From Monosporascus cannonballus (taxonomy: Eukaryota > Ascomycota > Sordariomycetes > Xylariales): a DNA stretch of 64,000 nt. The stretch lies in assembly GCA_004154925.1 (NCBI GenBank), contig QJNS01000035.1, positions 190,899 to 254,898 on the forward strand, written 5' to 3'. Both the position numbers and the translations under genes were made by a program. The notes beneath the pieces were generated by a model that saw nothing but the letters and a program-made list of their open reading frames with translations, made no database searches and was not told the DNA's origin. Position 1 is the stretch's first letter. The number at the start of each line of letters is the position of its first letter. This document shows, piece after piece, positions 1 through 10,548 of the stretch.

Positions 1-4
1 TAAA

Positions 5-154
5 TGTTACGGCACTAGCAAAGCGGCTTATTTAAGCCGCCGTTTCGCTATATATATGTAAGCACTACGTGCTTACTAGATAGCTCTCTTCTTTCTTCCT
101 CGTGCAACAACAAAATATCTTCCAGAAACCCAAGAGACGTACAGCGCCGTGACA
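5..154 (+). mobile_element. Solo LTR-like element, family A, copy 1 (150 bp)
   Basis: Starts TGTTACGGCAC and ends GCGCCGTGACA, so its ends are imperfect inverted repeats in the TG...CA style of LTRs. Two other 150-bp copies lie at 5552-5701 (reverse) and 30087-30236. It is followed by CTAAA and preceded by TAAA at the window edge, which fits a 5-bp target-site duplication whose first base is outside the window. It holds a GCGGCTTA/TAAGCCGC hairpin, a TATATATA box and a second small hairpin. Base composition is near normal, unlike the RIP-mutated surroundings. It interrupts the left repeat of the element at 155-565. Confidence 0.8.
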
Positions 155-565
155 CTAAACGTCTTGATCTACCCTCTATACCTACGAGATGTTACTTAGT
201 ACCGTAACAGTAGGTCTTTCTTCAAATTGTATCGTCCTAATGCATTTAATTAAAAGTTAAAGGCCTTTTACTAAAAATCGTCTAGCCGCTTAGCAATTTT
301 CGAATTATGCATTAAGTTTAAGCCCTGTGCTCAAGATAACTACGCTAACTAAAAATCCGCCTCGTACGCACCTCTTATATACGGGATAAATTAACTGCCC
401 AGTTTAGAAATCGAACGCACAACCTATAAAGGAGCTGACAAACTGTTACGGCACGAGAACAAGGGCGTAGCCATCACACTACTAAAAGTGGAACGTTGTC
501 AGCTCGAGCACTAATCGTCTTGTTCTACCCTATATATCTACAAGGTATCACTTAGTACCGTAATA
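155..565 (+). mobile_element. Small non-coding LTR pair (TRIM-like), left repeat cut by family A
   Basis: Two direct repeats flank 234 bp without coding capacity. The right repeat (444-565) starts TGTTACGGCACGAG and ends TACCGTAATA, so its ends are inverted repeats with the last CA mutated to TA. The left repeat survives as its 3' part, 155-209, sharing the GTCTTG-TCTACC and CTTAGTACCGTAA blocks; the rest lies beyond the family A insertion and outside the window. Short LTRs around a non-coding core are the layout of terminal-repeat retrotransposons in miniature. No TSD can be tested because the left end is missing. It could also be two independent solo LTRs. Confidence 0.5.
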
Positions 566-1525
566 TTGTTGTTATTTTTTTATATAATATTCTAAGTTCA
601 GGTTATATTTTTAAAGTTAAACTCACTATATAGAAAACTATTTACGATGTTATTTGCATAATAGCTATTATATCTGATATTTTGAAATACGATAATTAAT
701 TAATAATTTTTACCAGTAAAACGTATTTATATTATTTAAGATATTTCTAACTATATATTAACTTAAACATATTATATATATATACATCTAATTACGCGGT
801 AGGACTTTTAAAAAGAATTTTTGAAAAAATCGTATCTATAAGCGAGTTAGATAAAAAACAGCATAAAAAGTTATATTAATATAGCAATTAATTTTATTAC
901 GTACTTAATAATTTCATTTAATTTAAACGTTTTTAAATTTTTAATTATTACCGATGCGGCTTAAAACTAAAGCTTTCAAATAATTCGTATATTAGATTAA
1001 CAGCTTAAAGTACGTTATCTTAAACTAGATTCGAACGAATTATTTATTATAAACTGTAAATTGTCTAAGTTTGTAGCAAGCGCGCGAAAAAGAAATACCT
1101 AGGCTTTTAACTACGGAGTTATTGCGACCTTTTTACCATTAAGATAAATTATATATTTTAAATTTGTAAACCTTTATAATAAAACCAATTAATACTTAAT
1201 TGTTAGTAAGTTTAAATTTTAACAATCGTTATATTCTCTAGCTTTATAGTTCGATAGAGTTAAATAATATAACTTAGAAACATTAAGCTTTTTGCGATAA
1301 ACTTTAAAAATAAAATTTTAAATGTGTATAGAAAGTTTTACGAATTTTTGTTAATTTTATTTGCTTTATAGTAATTTCTTAAATTACTTTTACTAAAATA
1401 ACTTATAATATCGCTTAATCTTAAATATTTAATAAAGGTAATTTGTAATATTAGGCTTTTTTATTAATGATTATTGTATTTGCCATACTTTATTTTTATA
1501 AAAGTATTAAACGGGTTAAGGTTTT
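566..1525. repeat. AT-rich RIP-degraded DNA, no recognisable gene
   Basis: Strongly AT-rich, with TpA everywhere and C mostly kept only in CpG. All frames are broken by TAA/TAG. I recognise no family here. Confidence 0.7.
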
Positions 1526-1699
1526 TGTAAGATAACGAGAGTGCAACGCTAGCCACAATACCAAAAGATCAGCAATTCCAAACCCTTCTAGGCTATATCA
1601 GCAAGTAGTTACTTTTCTTGATATTTGGAGACGTTTTATCAGGATATATGGAGTCCTGTTCTAGCTCTTTTTGGCTATAGAAAGCTGTATTATCTTACA
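1526..1699 (+). mobile_element. LTR-like element, family B, copy 1 (174 bp)
   Basis: The ends are a perfect 10-bp inverted repeat, TGTAAGATAA / TTATCTTACA. The first 60 bp or so match the copies at 33457-33576 and 50959-51087 (shared blocks AGCCACAATACCAAAA and TCAGCAATTCCAAACCC); the 3' part differs from them, so this is a sub-family or rearranged copy. Flanks are GTTTT and GGTTT, at best an imperfect 5-bp duplication. Composition is near normal inside RIP-mutated DNA. Confidence 0.65.
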
Positions 1700-4600
1700 G
1701 GTTTAACGTAATTATTTATTTAGAAAACGTTTTATTAAAAAGGTATTTTCGATTTTTAATTTTTAAATACGATTTAAAATATTAAACAATATTAATAACT
1801 AATTTTCATTAAATTTTAAAGCGAATAATATAATGATTATAAAATATTTACAAATAAATTTTAAACAAGTAATAACGAGCTAATAAATACCGAAATTTAA
1901 ATTTTATAATATTATAAATTTAAAAAACGAACAATTATTTACTTAATGGTTTTCCATTACTAAAGGTTTTAAAATTAGGCTAAAATTTAACCAAGATAGA
2001 AATTGTAAATAAAATAGCTTTAGTAAAACATAGAAATTAACGAATAAATTTATTAATTTAACAAATTTATATATACAATTATATTTTCTTAAAGAAAAGT
2101 TATATCTTTTTATTATATTTATATAAGGCGTAAGAAATAACTTATAATTTTTTAAACTGGTTTATTTGTTTATATTCATCTTTTTAGAATTATATAAAAA
2201 ATATTCATAAACGGGTTTAATTAATAAACAACTGTAATTATATTATAAAAAATAATGTATTTCTATTTTGATTTTCGATATAATGTTATTTTAAATATAT
2301 TTATATTTAATAATAATATACCTAAAAATAACGTATTATATAAGCTTATAACTTAAATACACTTATTATTTTTTAAAAAAAGTATATTTCAATTTTTATT
2401 TATAATTATACAATATATAATGTTCATAATATAAAACGTTTTATTTAAAAAATAATAACAAACTTAACCTTTTAAAGAAAAACGTGTTACGAAATTTAAT
2501 TATAAAAGGTTTAATGCGATATAAAATACTATTAAATTGTTTTTACAAATTTAATATTACGATATCTCTATAGAAACCGGCATTATTTTTAAATTGAGAA
2601 AATTATTATTAATCCAAAAAGATAATTGTATAAAAACATTGGACTTAAAAATATAAACTATTTTCGTCCGATATTAATATAGTAAATATAAAAGGCATTT
2701 ATGATTATATAACGAGTTATAAAATATATTAGAACTTATTAAGTATTTAACTTTATTAAGCGGTAAAAAAAGGTTCAAAATATATTTAAATCGAAATATT
2801 GATTAATAAAGGATATAATATAAAGGTTTATAAATATTTAATAAATAATTCGAATTTATTTCGAATATAATACTAAATATAATACTATAAAAGAAAAGAT
2901 TTATAATTTTGTTAGAATATAATACTTAATAAACGTGTTATAGCGATATATACAATAATTATTTATTTGAAAAAACTTGTATTATTAAATTATATATATT
3001 AAGAAAATCGGAAAAGAATTACAATAATATAAATTATTAACTTTAAAAGTTCGATTTCAATTTTATTTATTATTTTATTAAAAAGAAGGTTTTAAATTCG
3101 CTAAGTACTTATTTATATTTAATTTGAATATCCGTTTAAATAATGGGTTTTAAAAAGGTTTAACATTTAAATAAATGTATTTAAATATATAACAGAGAAA
3201 TTAAATATCATTTTTTTGCTTTCGACCGCTATAAAAATTAATATTTATTAAAATTCGAAAAGTGTTACGCAAAAAGTATATAATTACGTTTTATATACCG
3301 GTTTATTCTTTTTATTAATTTTAACCTATAACGGAATAAAAAGAACTAATTATTTTGCTTTATAATTTAAAGAATTAATAATTTTAATATTAAGTTCGTC
3401 AAAACTTCTTATCCGTACTTATATAAGAAGTGTTCTAGAGTTTAGTTTTTTACATTTTCTCTTTTTTTAAAAAAATGGCTCCGATTTTTTAAGAAACAAT
3501 TTTAATTTTATTCGTTATTTTGTATTTGTTTTATTTTTATAACGTAATTAATTTTTAAATACTATGCGTAATAAATCTATTAGCTTAAGTATGTTAAACC
3601 TTTAGAAAAATAAATAGGTATCAAATTATTTTAATATCGATTTATTATTAACCTATTGCTGATTTTTTAACGGCTGTTATTAATGCATTAACCTTATTAC
3701 TTTATATTGTTTACGTTTTTATTAACGTTTTTGTTTGACGATAACTAATTATCGACTTATTAATACGTATAAATAAGTTATGTTGTCTTATAAATACTAA
3801 CAAAAATTCATTTCGATAATGTATAAAAAGTTTTAACTTTTAGATTTTTATTAAATTCGAATTCTTTATAATTGCGATTAATATTAATATATCTAAATAA
3901 CGTTAAAATAATATAAAAAATAAAAAAGATTAGTTATTTTGCTATATACCTATAAAATTAACAATCTTAACGTTAGGTACGTTAAATGTCTTTGTCAGTA
4001 TTTAAATAGAAATTATTTCGGGGCCTATTTTTATATATAACATTTTTACGTATTTTATCTATTTATTTTAATATATACTTATTTACTTTATATTAAGAAT
4101 TTAATGTAACATTATTAAATTTATTTTATAAAAAAGATTTTACAAATTTTAATAACTTGTAATATCAATAAATATAAAGTTTTAAAAATTAAACGTATGT
4201 TATTTAATTTTGATAATATTGTTTCTTAATAAAAACCATTATTATATATATACTTACTGCTTACAATTTATTCTATTAATTTTATCATATTTCTATCTTT
4301 AAATGTCTTTAAAATAAATATAAAATAATAAAATAAAAAGGTTAATTGCAAAGAAAAAAAATACAATTTACTAAATAATTAGCGAATAAATATAATTAAA
4401 TCGTTTGATTTTTTTTAAAAAAAGTATTTTATTACTTTTATATATATTTTCTTTTTTAAACAAAAAAAAACAGTTTATTATATAAAACGAGTTTGAATGA
4501 TTTAATAGTTTAGAGTTTGGATGCCTTTTTTCGCTTGCTGTCGACCTGGATAACTAATAGTTTGTAAAAAACGGTTGGTTCGAATCCAGCTTAGGACAAC

Positions 4601-5546
4601 GTATTTTGAATAGTGTTAAACTTAATATACGAACTATTTAGAGCTTCGGCTTTTAGAGCTGCGGCTTTTATTATATTAGCGATAATTTGAATAGTTGAAA
4701 ACGCTAAAATTGAGGTTTTGAAACCAATCAGAATATCGTAAACGTAATTAAATTTAGTATAACCAAATTTAAATTATTATAATTATTAAAAAATTGTTAT
4801 AAAACTTATACTACATAATAGCTAAAAATAATTGTTATTAAAGGTTTTAATTGTAAAATAGAAAATAACGTTAAAAATATATCCGAATATAATATGTCGA
4901 TTTGTAAAAAAAAATAAAAGCGATTAAAGATAAAAAGTCCGCTTAACTTAAATTAATTTAAATTATTATTATAAAAGATTATAAACGTATTACAAGTTTA
5001 TTTAAATTATAGAGTTATGCTATAAATTGGAATGTTAAAATCTAATAAATATATTTTATTTCTTATAAGTATAAAATTTGTAAATAATAAAAAGTTATTA
5101 AGTTTTAATATTTTTAAAAACAATTTATTTTAAAGTATTTACTTAATAATTTATCTAAATTGTTTATAAGCTCCACAAAATTATTAAATTAATCGTTAGT
5201 TAAAATAAATAGCGTATTTAATTAGCTCACCTTTTTAAATTCTATATAATTTACATATAATTCAAAAAATAATACGAGATAAATAAGCCGGTATTAAGAT
5301 AAAGCCCTTAAAAATATAGTATATAATAACTTAAACGATAATTTCATAAGTTATACGTTATTTTTCGTTACAAATTATGTCTTTTTACCGTTAAAGTATA
5401 AATTAAATTATTATTTATTATTACTCTTTATTTATGATATTTTTCCCTTTTCATTAATCTTATAAATTCGAATTATATTTCGTTAAATTTACTTTTTTTC
5501 TCATTTTTTCAGTTTAAAGTAATATATTAGTAATATATTTTCTTTA
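1700..5546. repeat. AT-rich RIP-degraded DNA with a possible unidentified plus-strand relic
   Basis: Composition as in the preceding block. Between about 2.6 and 4.0 kb some plus-strand stretches look protein-like if TAA/TAG are read as former Gln codons, but I cannot match them to a family. A tRNA-like stretch lies at 4491-4597. Two near-identical units (TTTAGAGCTTCGGCTT and TTTAGAGCTGCGGCTT) stand in tandem at about 4636-4670. Nothing else is recognised. Confidence 0.5.
4491..4597 (+). pseudogene. tRNA-like relic (T-arm and acceptor half)
   Basis: The 3' half looks like a tRNA: a T-arm GTTGG-TTCGAAT-CCAGC (stem pairs, canonical 7-base loop) followed by a 7-base strand TTAGGAC. The first seven bases, GTTTGAA, could pair with it with one mismatch and two wobbles. 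A degenerate D-arm/A-box-like stretch (ATTTAATAGTTTAGAGT) follows. I cannot fold a clean anticodon arm, and about 30 extra bases lie in the middle, so it could be an intron-containing pseudo-tRNA or the head of a SINE. Confidence 0.3.
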
Positions 5547-5551
5547 TCTAA

Positions 5552-5701
5552 TGTCACGGCGCTGTACGTCTCTTGGGTTTCTGGAAGATATTTTGTTGTT
5601 GCACGAGGAAGAAAGAAGAGAGCTATCTAGTAAGCGTGTAACGCTTACATATATATAGCGAAACGGCGGCTTAAATAAGCCGCTTTGCTAGTGCCGTAAC
5701 A
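5552..5701 (-). mobile_element. Solo LTR-like element, family A, copy 2 (150 bp)
   Basis: Reverse complement of copy 1 with the same length and ends (here TGTCACGGCGC...GTGCCGTAACA). It is flanked on both sides by TCTAA (5547-5551 and 5702-5706), a perfect 5-bp target-site duplication that marks one clean insertion. Sequence is close to copy 1 apart from the variable small hairpin. Confidence 0.85.
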
Positions 5702-6002
5702 TCTAACACCTATTTGTAATTTCCGAAACGCCGAATTTTCTAAAGATTTCGCGATTTAAAGCGCTAACGTTAAATGTTTTCAACCTTTTTCATCTTAGCT
5801 TTAGCTATATTATTAACAATATTTATTATTACTAATAAAATCGAAAAGAAATTGAAGAAATAGGATAGAAAAAGATTTACCGTAATCGCGATATAAATCG
5901 CTCTTTATAATAATGCAAAAAGATTATATCATTGTCATCGATTTTGTTAAGTTATTAAGAAGTGAAATCATCATAATTTAGGTGCGTTTGAGGGCTAGTT
6001 GG

Positions 6003-6185
6003 AGTAGTGCGCCATTTATTTTGACTAGCGCCTGCCAGGCGTGCTATAGCACACTAAGGAAGGCTATATGCTCTGATCGGAGTATATATGTTCCGTTGCT
6101 AGGCTCCACAAAAGCAGTGCGCGTGCGAAGAAGCGGCGCAATTAGCTGAATAGAACAACGCAACTGATGCCCCCTATATCTGACA
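6003..6185 (-). mobile_element. Short element, family D, copy 1 (183 bp)
   Basis: Perfect 5-bp duplication GTTGG on both sides (5998-6002 and 6186-6190). On the minus strand it starts TGTCAGATATA. It shares the AACATATATG/A-type core, GCGCGCACTGC and the TGTCAGATATA end with the 172-bp copy at 35099-35270, which has its own duplication. The other end (…GCGCACTACT on the minus strand) is not a classic CA end, so it could be a degenerate LTR or another class with 5-bp duplications. It sits about 470 bp upstream of the nuclease-like pseudogene. Confidence 0.7.
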
Positions 6186-6652
6186 GTTGGACCATATTTA
6201 CGTGTCCTCTTTATGAATTAGAGCTGTCAGCGCTCTCCGCCAAAGCTAGAACCCCGGTTTTGCGCGCCGGTAACCTTTAATAATGGTAGATAAAGGCGTG
6301 GGCAGACAAACCTGCAGTGCCCACTGGCGTGGGGTAAGCTGCCGTGGAAATTTGGTTAATGTGATGACTCCCAGGTAATGGCACCTTTTCTACGACCGGA
6401 TATTCGGAGCGATTTAATCCGGACTTTTTCACATATGGACCTTTAGCATTAGGCACGAGATTCGATGGGAGTAGTGAGACTTGTCTGCCGCCCATCATAT
6501 TGCGGAAAGCGGGGTACTGATACCGTTCCGCTAACAATTTCTCAAACGGTTAAGTCCCAGCAAAAACAACATCAACCGCAACAACATCGCCATCACCATA
6601 CATCATCCAACACTCGATCGCAAAACGACCAACAACGTCGCGCGCAAGCTAC
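6186..6652. other. Upstream region of the nuclease-like pseudogene
   Basis: GC-balanced, non-repetitive. The last 100 bases before the ATG at 6653 are CAA/CAT-rich (CAACAACATCGCCATCACC-like), typical of a fungal 5' untranslated leader. No conserved protein seen in the short open frames here. Confidence 0.4.
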
Positions 6653-7960
6653 ATGGAACCCGAAGTCGTTGCGGCCTGGATCTCCGACCAGCACGTTCTG
6701 CTACACGCCTGCTCCGATCCCAACGCATGTCAGCTGCCGCTCGAGTACTCGATATCTCCCTCCCGCCGTCGATATCCCGACGTCCTCGACAACGTCTCCC
6801 CCACAGCGAAGCGACGACGAGCGCCCCTCGCCGATGTCGATCTAAACGCCCACCGCAAAATGCCAAGTTCTGGCGAACCCGACTTACGGCGCAGTCCGAA
6901 GAAAAAGGGCAGCAAGCAGCCAGGCAATCAAGACCTATTCGCGTCCGATAATGCCGACACCGACACAGCCATATACAGGTCAGATCTGCAAGCTACGCCG
7001 CAACCGCGCAAGGTGCTTTCGCAACAGCAGCCTATCTTCCCGGCGCCGATGTCCTTCACGACCAAACTTAGCGCAAGCGACCGGCAGTCCGTCGCCTCAG
7101 GTTTACGAAAATAACGCTCCTGCGCCAGCGGCCGCACGCGGTCCACGAGCCCAATCAAGAACCCCGACGACCTCCTCAAACTCGAGAAACCCGTCTCATG
7201 AACAACTCCGGATCCGCACACGCTACGGGACGCGGTAAAGGCAACCGGGAGCACGCAGGCGCTACGCCTCTTCGATAACGTTTAAAGGGTTATACAAGGA
7301 GAAGGATACTTGCCGCGTAAGCTGAAGGGGATATTAAAGGAGGAGCTGATGCTCAACGATTCTCGCTTTGCGGCGGATAACAGAGTTGTGGTTTTAAGCC
7401 AGAAAAAGAGGGACGATACCCGCCAGCTCTTCCCGTCACTCGGCGCCGACGAAGGCCGGACGCTCGGCCTCCTCGCCCTCCATGACGAACTCAACACCAT
7501 CCGCGACATTATCGCCACCACCATACGCTTCATAAATACGTCCCGCTCCGAAACGACGTGGAATGACTACATTCACGGCCCGATCCTACGCCTCGCGGTG
7601 TCCAGCACCCCGTACGTCGGCGCCGAGAACATCACGCAAGCCGCCATCGCCAAGGCATTTATCCCGGCCGCGCGGGGAACTCGAGACCCTGGGCGGCAAG
7701 ATGATCGACTACGCCCTGCTCCTTCGGCCCGAAAAGCACCTCGCCGTCCGTATGGCCGACTTCGTGGACGGCTTCGACGGGCCACGGACCTTCGAACAGT
7801 CGACGCACGGGGCGCTGTGCTATGAGCCGACGGACGTGCTCGTCGAGACAAAGGTCGATATCCGGCGGCGTGCCGAGGGGAAGCTTCAGCTGGGAATATG
7901 GCTGGCGGCGTGGTACGGGCGCGTGGCCAGACTCGCGCCGCTGCCCTCCGGGGTCGCTGT
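6653..7960 (+). pseudogene. PD-(D/E)XK nuclease-like domain protein, RIP-broken and 3'-truncated
   Basis: The reading frame matches in order a fungal family with a low-complexity basic N-terminus (SPTAKRRR near residue 50, KNPDDLLKLEKPV later) and a C-terminal PD-(D/E)XK nuclease-like fold (the PDDEXK_12 type). Landmarks are WNDYIHGPIL (from about 7559), MIDYALLL (Asp at about 7707), VLVETKVD (Glu-x-Lys at about 7845-7853) and LQLGIWLAAWYG, so the catalytic-type Asp and Glu-X-Lys remain. Three in-frame stops interrupt frame 2 at 7112 (TAA), 7199 (TGA) and 7283 (TAA); each is one C-to-T change from CAA or CGA. A 1-nt frameshift near 7665-7680 moves the domain to frame 3. Homology stops near 7950, where a helicase fragment abuts on the other strand, so the last strand and helix region is missing. 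Known only as a domain family; substrate unknown. Confidence 0.75.
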
Positions 7961-8270
7961 AGCCGCGGGTCTTCGGCGGCGCGGACTTGCTCATTCAGCG
8001 GGATCACCGTCGTGAATTTCTTCCACAGGGCGTGCTCCCTGTCGTGCTGGTATCTCTGTTCCGCTCCGAACGACTTTTCTTCGTCCCAAGGAATGCCCGC
8101 GCTTGGGAGAAGGATCAACCTTTCTTGTACTCCACGGAACTGGTGGAAGTCCCCACATAGAACGATGGGAATCCCGCCAAAATCTTCCGCACAGCCCCGA
8201 AGCTTGCAAAGTTGTTGATTTACGGCATACAATGTCCGCACCCTCTCTTTTGGAGTTTCACCGAGTCTCA
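7950..8270 (-). pseudogene. Pif1-type DNA helicase, internal fragment
   Basis: The minus strand reads ETPKERVRTLYAVNQQL, then GGIPIVLCGDFHQF (the GDxxQ motif that follows the Walker B strand of Pif1/RecD-like helicases), VQERLILLPS, IPWDEEKSF, AEQRYQHDREHALWKKFTTV and LNEQVRAAEDPRLQ. These are in the normal order of the large fungal Pif1-like family. The Walker A loop and everything after the RAA-DP block are absent, so only about 100 residues remain. The fragment joins the 3' end of the nuclease-like pseudogene (opposite strand) at about 7950-7960, with unrelated sequence in the same frame afterwards. It is probably a rearranged piece of a mobile or multi-copy helicase gene. Confidence 0.7.
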
Positions 8271-8359
8271 TAACAGAATTTGAATTCGCCAGCCAGACGA
8301 AAGAAGGCTGAAGTTCTGATGTCCAGGATGAGAGGATTTCTCTGCATCTATCGATATAC

Positions 8360-10483
8360 TCAGTCATCATCTTCTCCCATTGCAAACATCCGACCGAGAA
8401 GCGTCCGACAAGAGTCTCTCGACTTGCCCAAGGGCACAGCAAAGCGATTTATGCCACTTAACGTCTGCTCCTTTCGAATATCCATAGGCCATTGACCGCA
8501 GTAGACCCATTCGAGCTGCTGGAACACAGCTGCATACCTTTCTGCTTCCTGAATCATGCGGTTGCGGTGGGCGCGTTCCCATATCTCGTGGTCGGTAAGC
8601 CCTGGGCCATTGTCGTTATTGCCTTCTCTCTCATCCATATGTCTAATGGATCCGGCTCCGCCTAATGCCGCCCATTCTAGGGCTTCATTGCGGTCTGCCG
8701 GTGTCACTAGTCGGCGTTCGTAGTAGCCTTCCTCATCAAGAGCAGACAAGCCGCCAGGGACCATGTATGTATCTCGCGAGAAGGCGAGCCTCTTCAATCT
8801 TGCCAACCCTCGAAGATTCGATCGCACCACGATGTGGTCCACTAACCACTGGTGGCGCCAGCCGGCGGGCTCGCCAGCGCTTAGATGTAGCTGCTCGAGC
8901 GACACAATGCTGCCAATGGCAGCCAAGGATTCTGTCGAAATGGTTGCAATGTTTCGCCGTGTTGTCTCTTCAATCCCCGGCTCATCCCATGCCAACGAGA
9001 GGGACGCTAGGTTCGACCATCTGCCACCAGAGAGAAGCGGAAGGAGACGCGAGTCCATGAATTGTGGCGCGCCGCGGCTGACTGATAGTTTTCGGGCGTG
9101 CGGATGGCGTGAAATGAAGTCGACAACCACCAGTGCCGTCGCTGCGCTCTGGTCGCCGAGATATGGCACAACTAGTGTCTCTAGGTCGCGGAAGGGCTGG
9201 CAAGTGGATAAAGCCTGTCTGAATATAGGGTCTGAACGACTGAATGGTAAGGCAAGGTGTCTTAGCGGCGCAGACAATAGTGAAGACCAAGCCATCGCAT
9301 CAGGATTGCCCATCATACTGGAGAGGTGAAGGTGCCGGAGACGGGTGAACATTATTCGCTCCTGACCGAATGAAACTGATTTCTCCATCCAAAAAGCCAT
9401 GTGCCCGAATCTCAGATGTCTGAGAGTCGCGCTGCAGCGCTGCAGAAGGGTCGCTATAAAAGGTGATATACTTCTGTTTCCCTGAGTGTCGGCATCGCCC
9501 GTCCGCTCTTCTTTATGAACCTTTTCGTCGCAGAGATGAGCGCCAAAAGACAGTGATTCCAACGGCATTGCTGGCGGTGTCATGGGTGGCTCAAGACGAT
9601 ATGGTTCCCCTATGTGGACCCTGGACATCTTGAGACTTTGTATGGGCAGGTGTGTAACGATCTTAAAGAAGGTATCGTCTAGGCACATTCCATCACACCA
9701 TGAAAGCGCCTCGATATTGGGCATTGCTTGTTTCAGGGTAATCAGGAGAGGCGTGCGGAATGTCGCCATGTACCAATCAAACGCTTTCTTGCTCAGTTGG
9801 TCACGCTTTTCCCTAGGGAAAACGTCGGCTGCGTCGCCCCATATGGACTCGTAGAGATCGTTGTGCACGTGGGCGACCCACTCTGGGTGAGGACTGACTG
9901 TGACTCTGCGAATGCAAGGCCCTATGAACAGCGGGCGGGTAGTGTTGCCTCCGACAGCACAACCGAGTCTGGTGCGGGCCTCGTCCGAGAGGCGAAGTAG
10001 AAGCTGACTTGAATTTCTGCCGTAGTCAAAGCAGATATCAGCGAACTGACAGGAACGAGCTAGCTGTCTGCAGTCGCTGTTCACCAGGGCCAGAGCAGCG
10101 AGAGTGGTTTTTTCATCCGCGATCAGATCTATGATATCGCCCAGAATCTCGGGTGGCAAGCTCAGAAGGGGACTGTCTGAAGCGATCGGGCGGCCTTCCA
10201 TGACCTTTGGAAGCAAGAGAGGCAATCTCGCGTTCTTTTGTCTTCCAAATTTATCCCTCTCGCCGCCCGCAAATACAGATATCATAAGTTCCGAAACACG
10301 GTGACCCATGATGATCAATGAATGGGTATGACGCGGATACCACAAGGAAGGCGCGAAAGCTCCGCTTCGGTGGATCTTGTTAAAAGAGATGGACGCCCAT
10401 AACGCAATGCAATGAATAAAAGCAGAGCGGGGAAGTCGTGGCGATAGTTGGGTCGCGAGAGAGGTGATCGGATAGCCCCGCAT
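8360..10483 (-). CDS. F-box-like protein with leucine-rich C-terminal part
   Basis: Open frame of 707 codons without introns. From about residue 105 it reads LLSLPPEILGDIIDLIADE followed by ALALVNSDCRQLARSC, the shape of an F-box (LPxEIL...L..V.. then a Cys/Arg-rich helix). F-box proteins tether substrates to SCF ubiquitin ligases through Skp1. The rest has irregular leucine-rich segments (LRHLHLSSM, LRHLALPF, LEQLHLSAG, LARLKRLAF) like the recognition part of fungal F-box/LRR proteins, and ends MFAMGEDDD. The most upstream ATG (10483) gives a tail of about 90 residues of unusual composition; an ATG at 10201 (MEGRPIASDSP) just before the F-box is an equally good start. No RIP-type stops, so it looks intact. 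The substrate is unknown. Confidence 0.8.
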   Translation of the reverse strand: MRGYPITSLATQLSPRLPRSAFIHCIALWASISFNKIHRSGAFAPSLWYPRHTHSLIIMGHRVSELMISVFAGGERDKFGRQKNARLPLLLPKVMEGRPIASDSPLLSLPPEILGDIIDLIADEKTTLAALALVNSDCRQLARSCQFADICFDYGRNSSQLLLRLSDEARTRLGCAVGGNTTRPLFIGPCIRRVTVSPHPEWVAHVHNDLYESIWGDAADVFPREKRDQLSKKAFDWYMATFRTPLLITLKQAMPNIEALSWCDGMCLDDTFFKIVTHLPIQSLKMSRVHIGEPYRLEPPMTPPAMPLESLSFGAHLCDEKVHKEERTGDADTQGNRSISPFIATLLQRCSATLRHLRFGHMAFWMEKSVSFGQERIMFTRLRHLHLSSMMGNPDAMAWSSLLSAPLRHLALPFSRSDPIFRQALSTCQPFRDLETLVVPYLGDQSAATALVVVDFISRHPHARKLSVSRGAPQFMDSRLLPLLSGGRWSNLASLSLAWDEPGIEETTRRNIATISTESLAAIGSIVSLEQLHLSAGEPAGWRHQWLVDHIVVRSNLRGLARLKRLAFSRDTYMVPGGLSALDEEGYYERRLVTPADRNEALEWAALGGAGSIRHMDEREGNNDNGPGLTDHEIWERAHRNRMIQEAERYAAVFQQLEWVYCGQWPMDIRKEQTLSGINRFAVPLGKSRDSCRTLLGRMFAMGEDDD

Positions 10484-10548
10484 GGGCGGTGAAGAGCGTC
10501 AGAATAGATAAATATCAGTCACCTCATTGGGCTCACTACTTGACGGAA

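Noticed and set aside
5..5701. The two inverted family A copies as terminal inverted repeats of one 5.7 kb DNA transposon
   Set aside because: Each copy has its own 5-bp duplication ((C)TAAA/CTAAA and TCTAA/TCTAA), and a third copy stands alone at 30 kb, so they are independent insertions.
6465..7254. Several overlapping open frames on both strands over the nuclease-like pseudogene
   Set aside because: They are Arg/Ser/Pro-rich frame shadows of the real frame at 6653 onward and match nothing.
8665..10304. Plus-strand open frames across the large F-box-like gene
   Set aside because: Antisense shadows of the 707-codon minus-strand gene, with no family features and no fungal start context.
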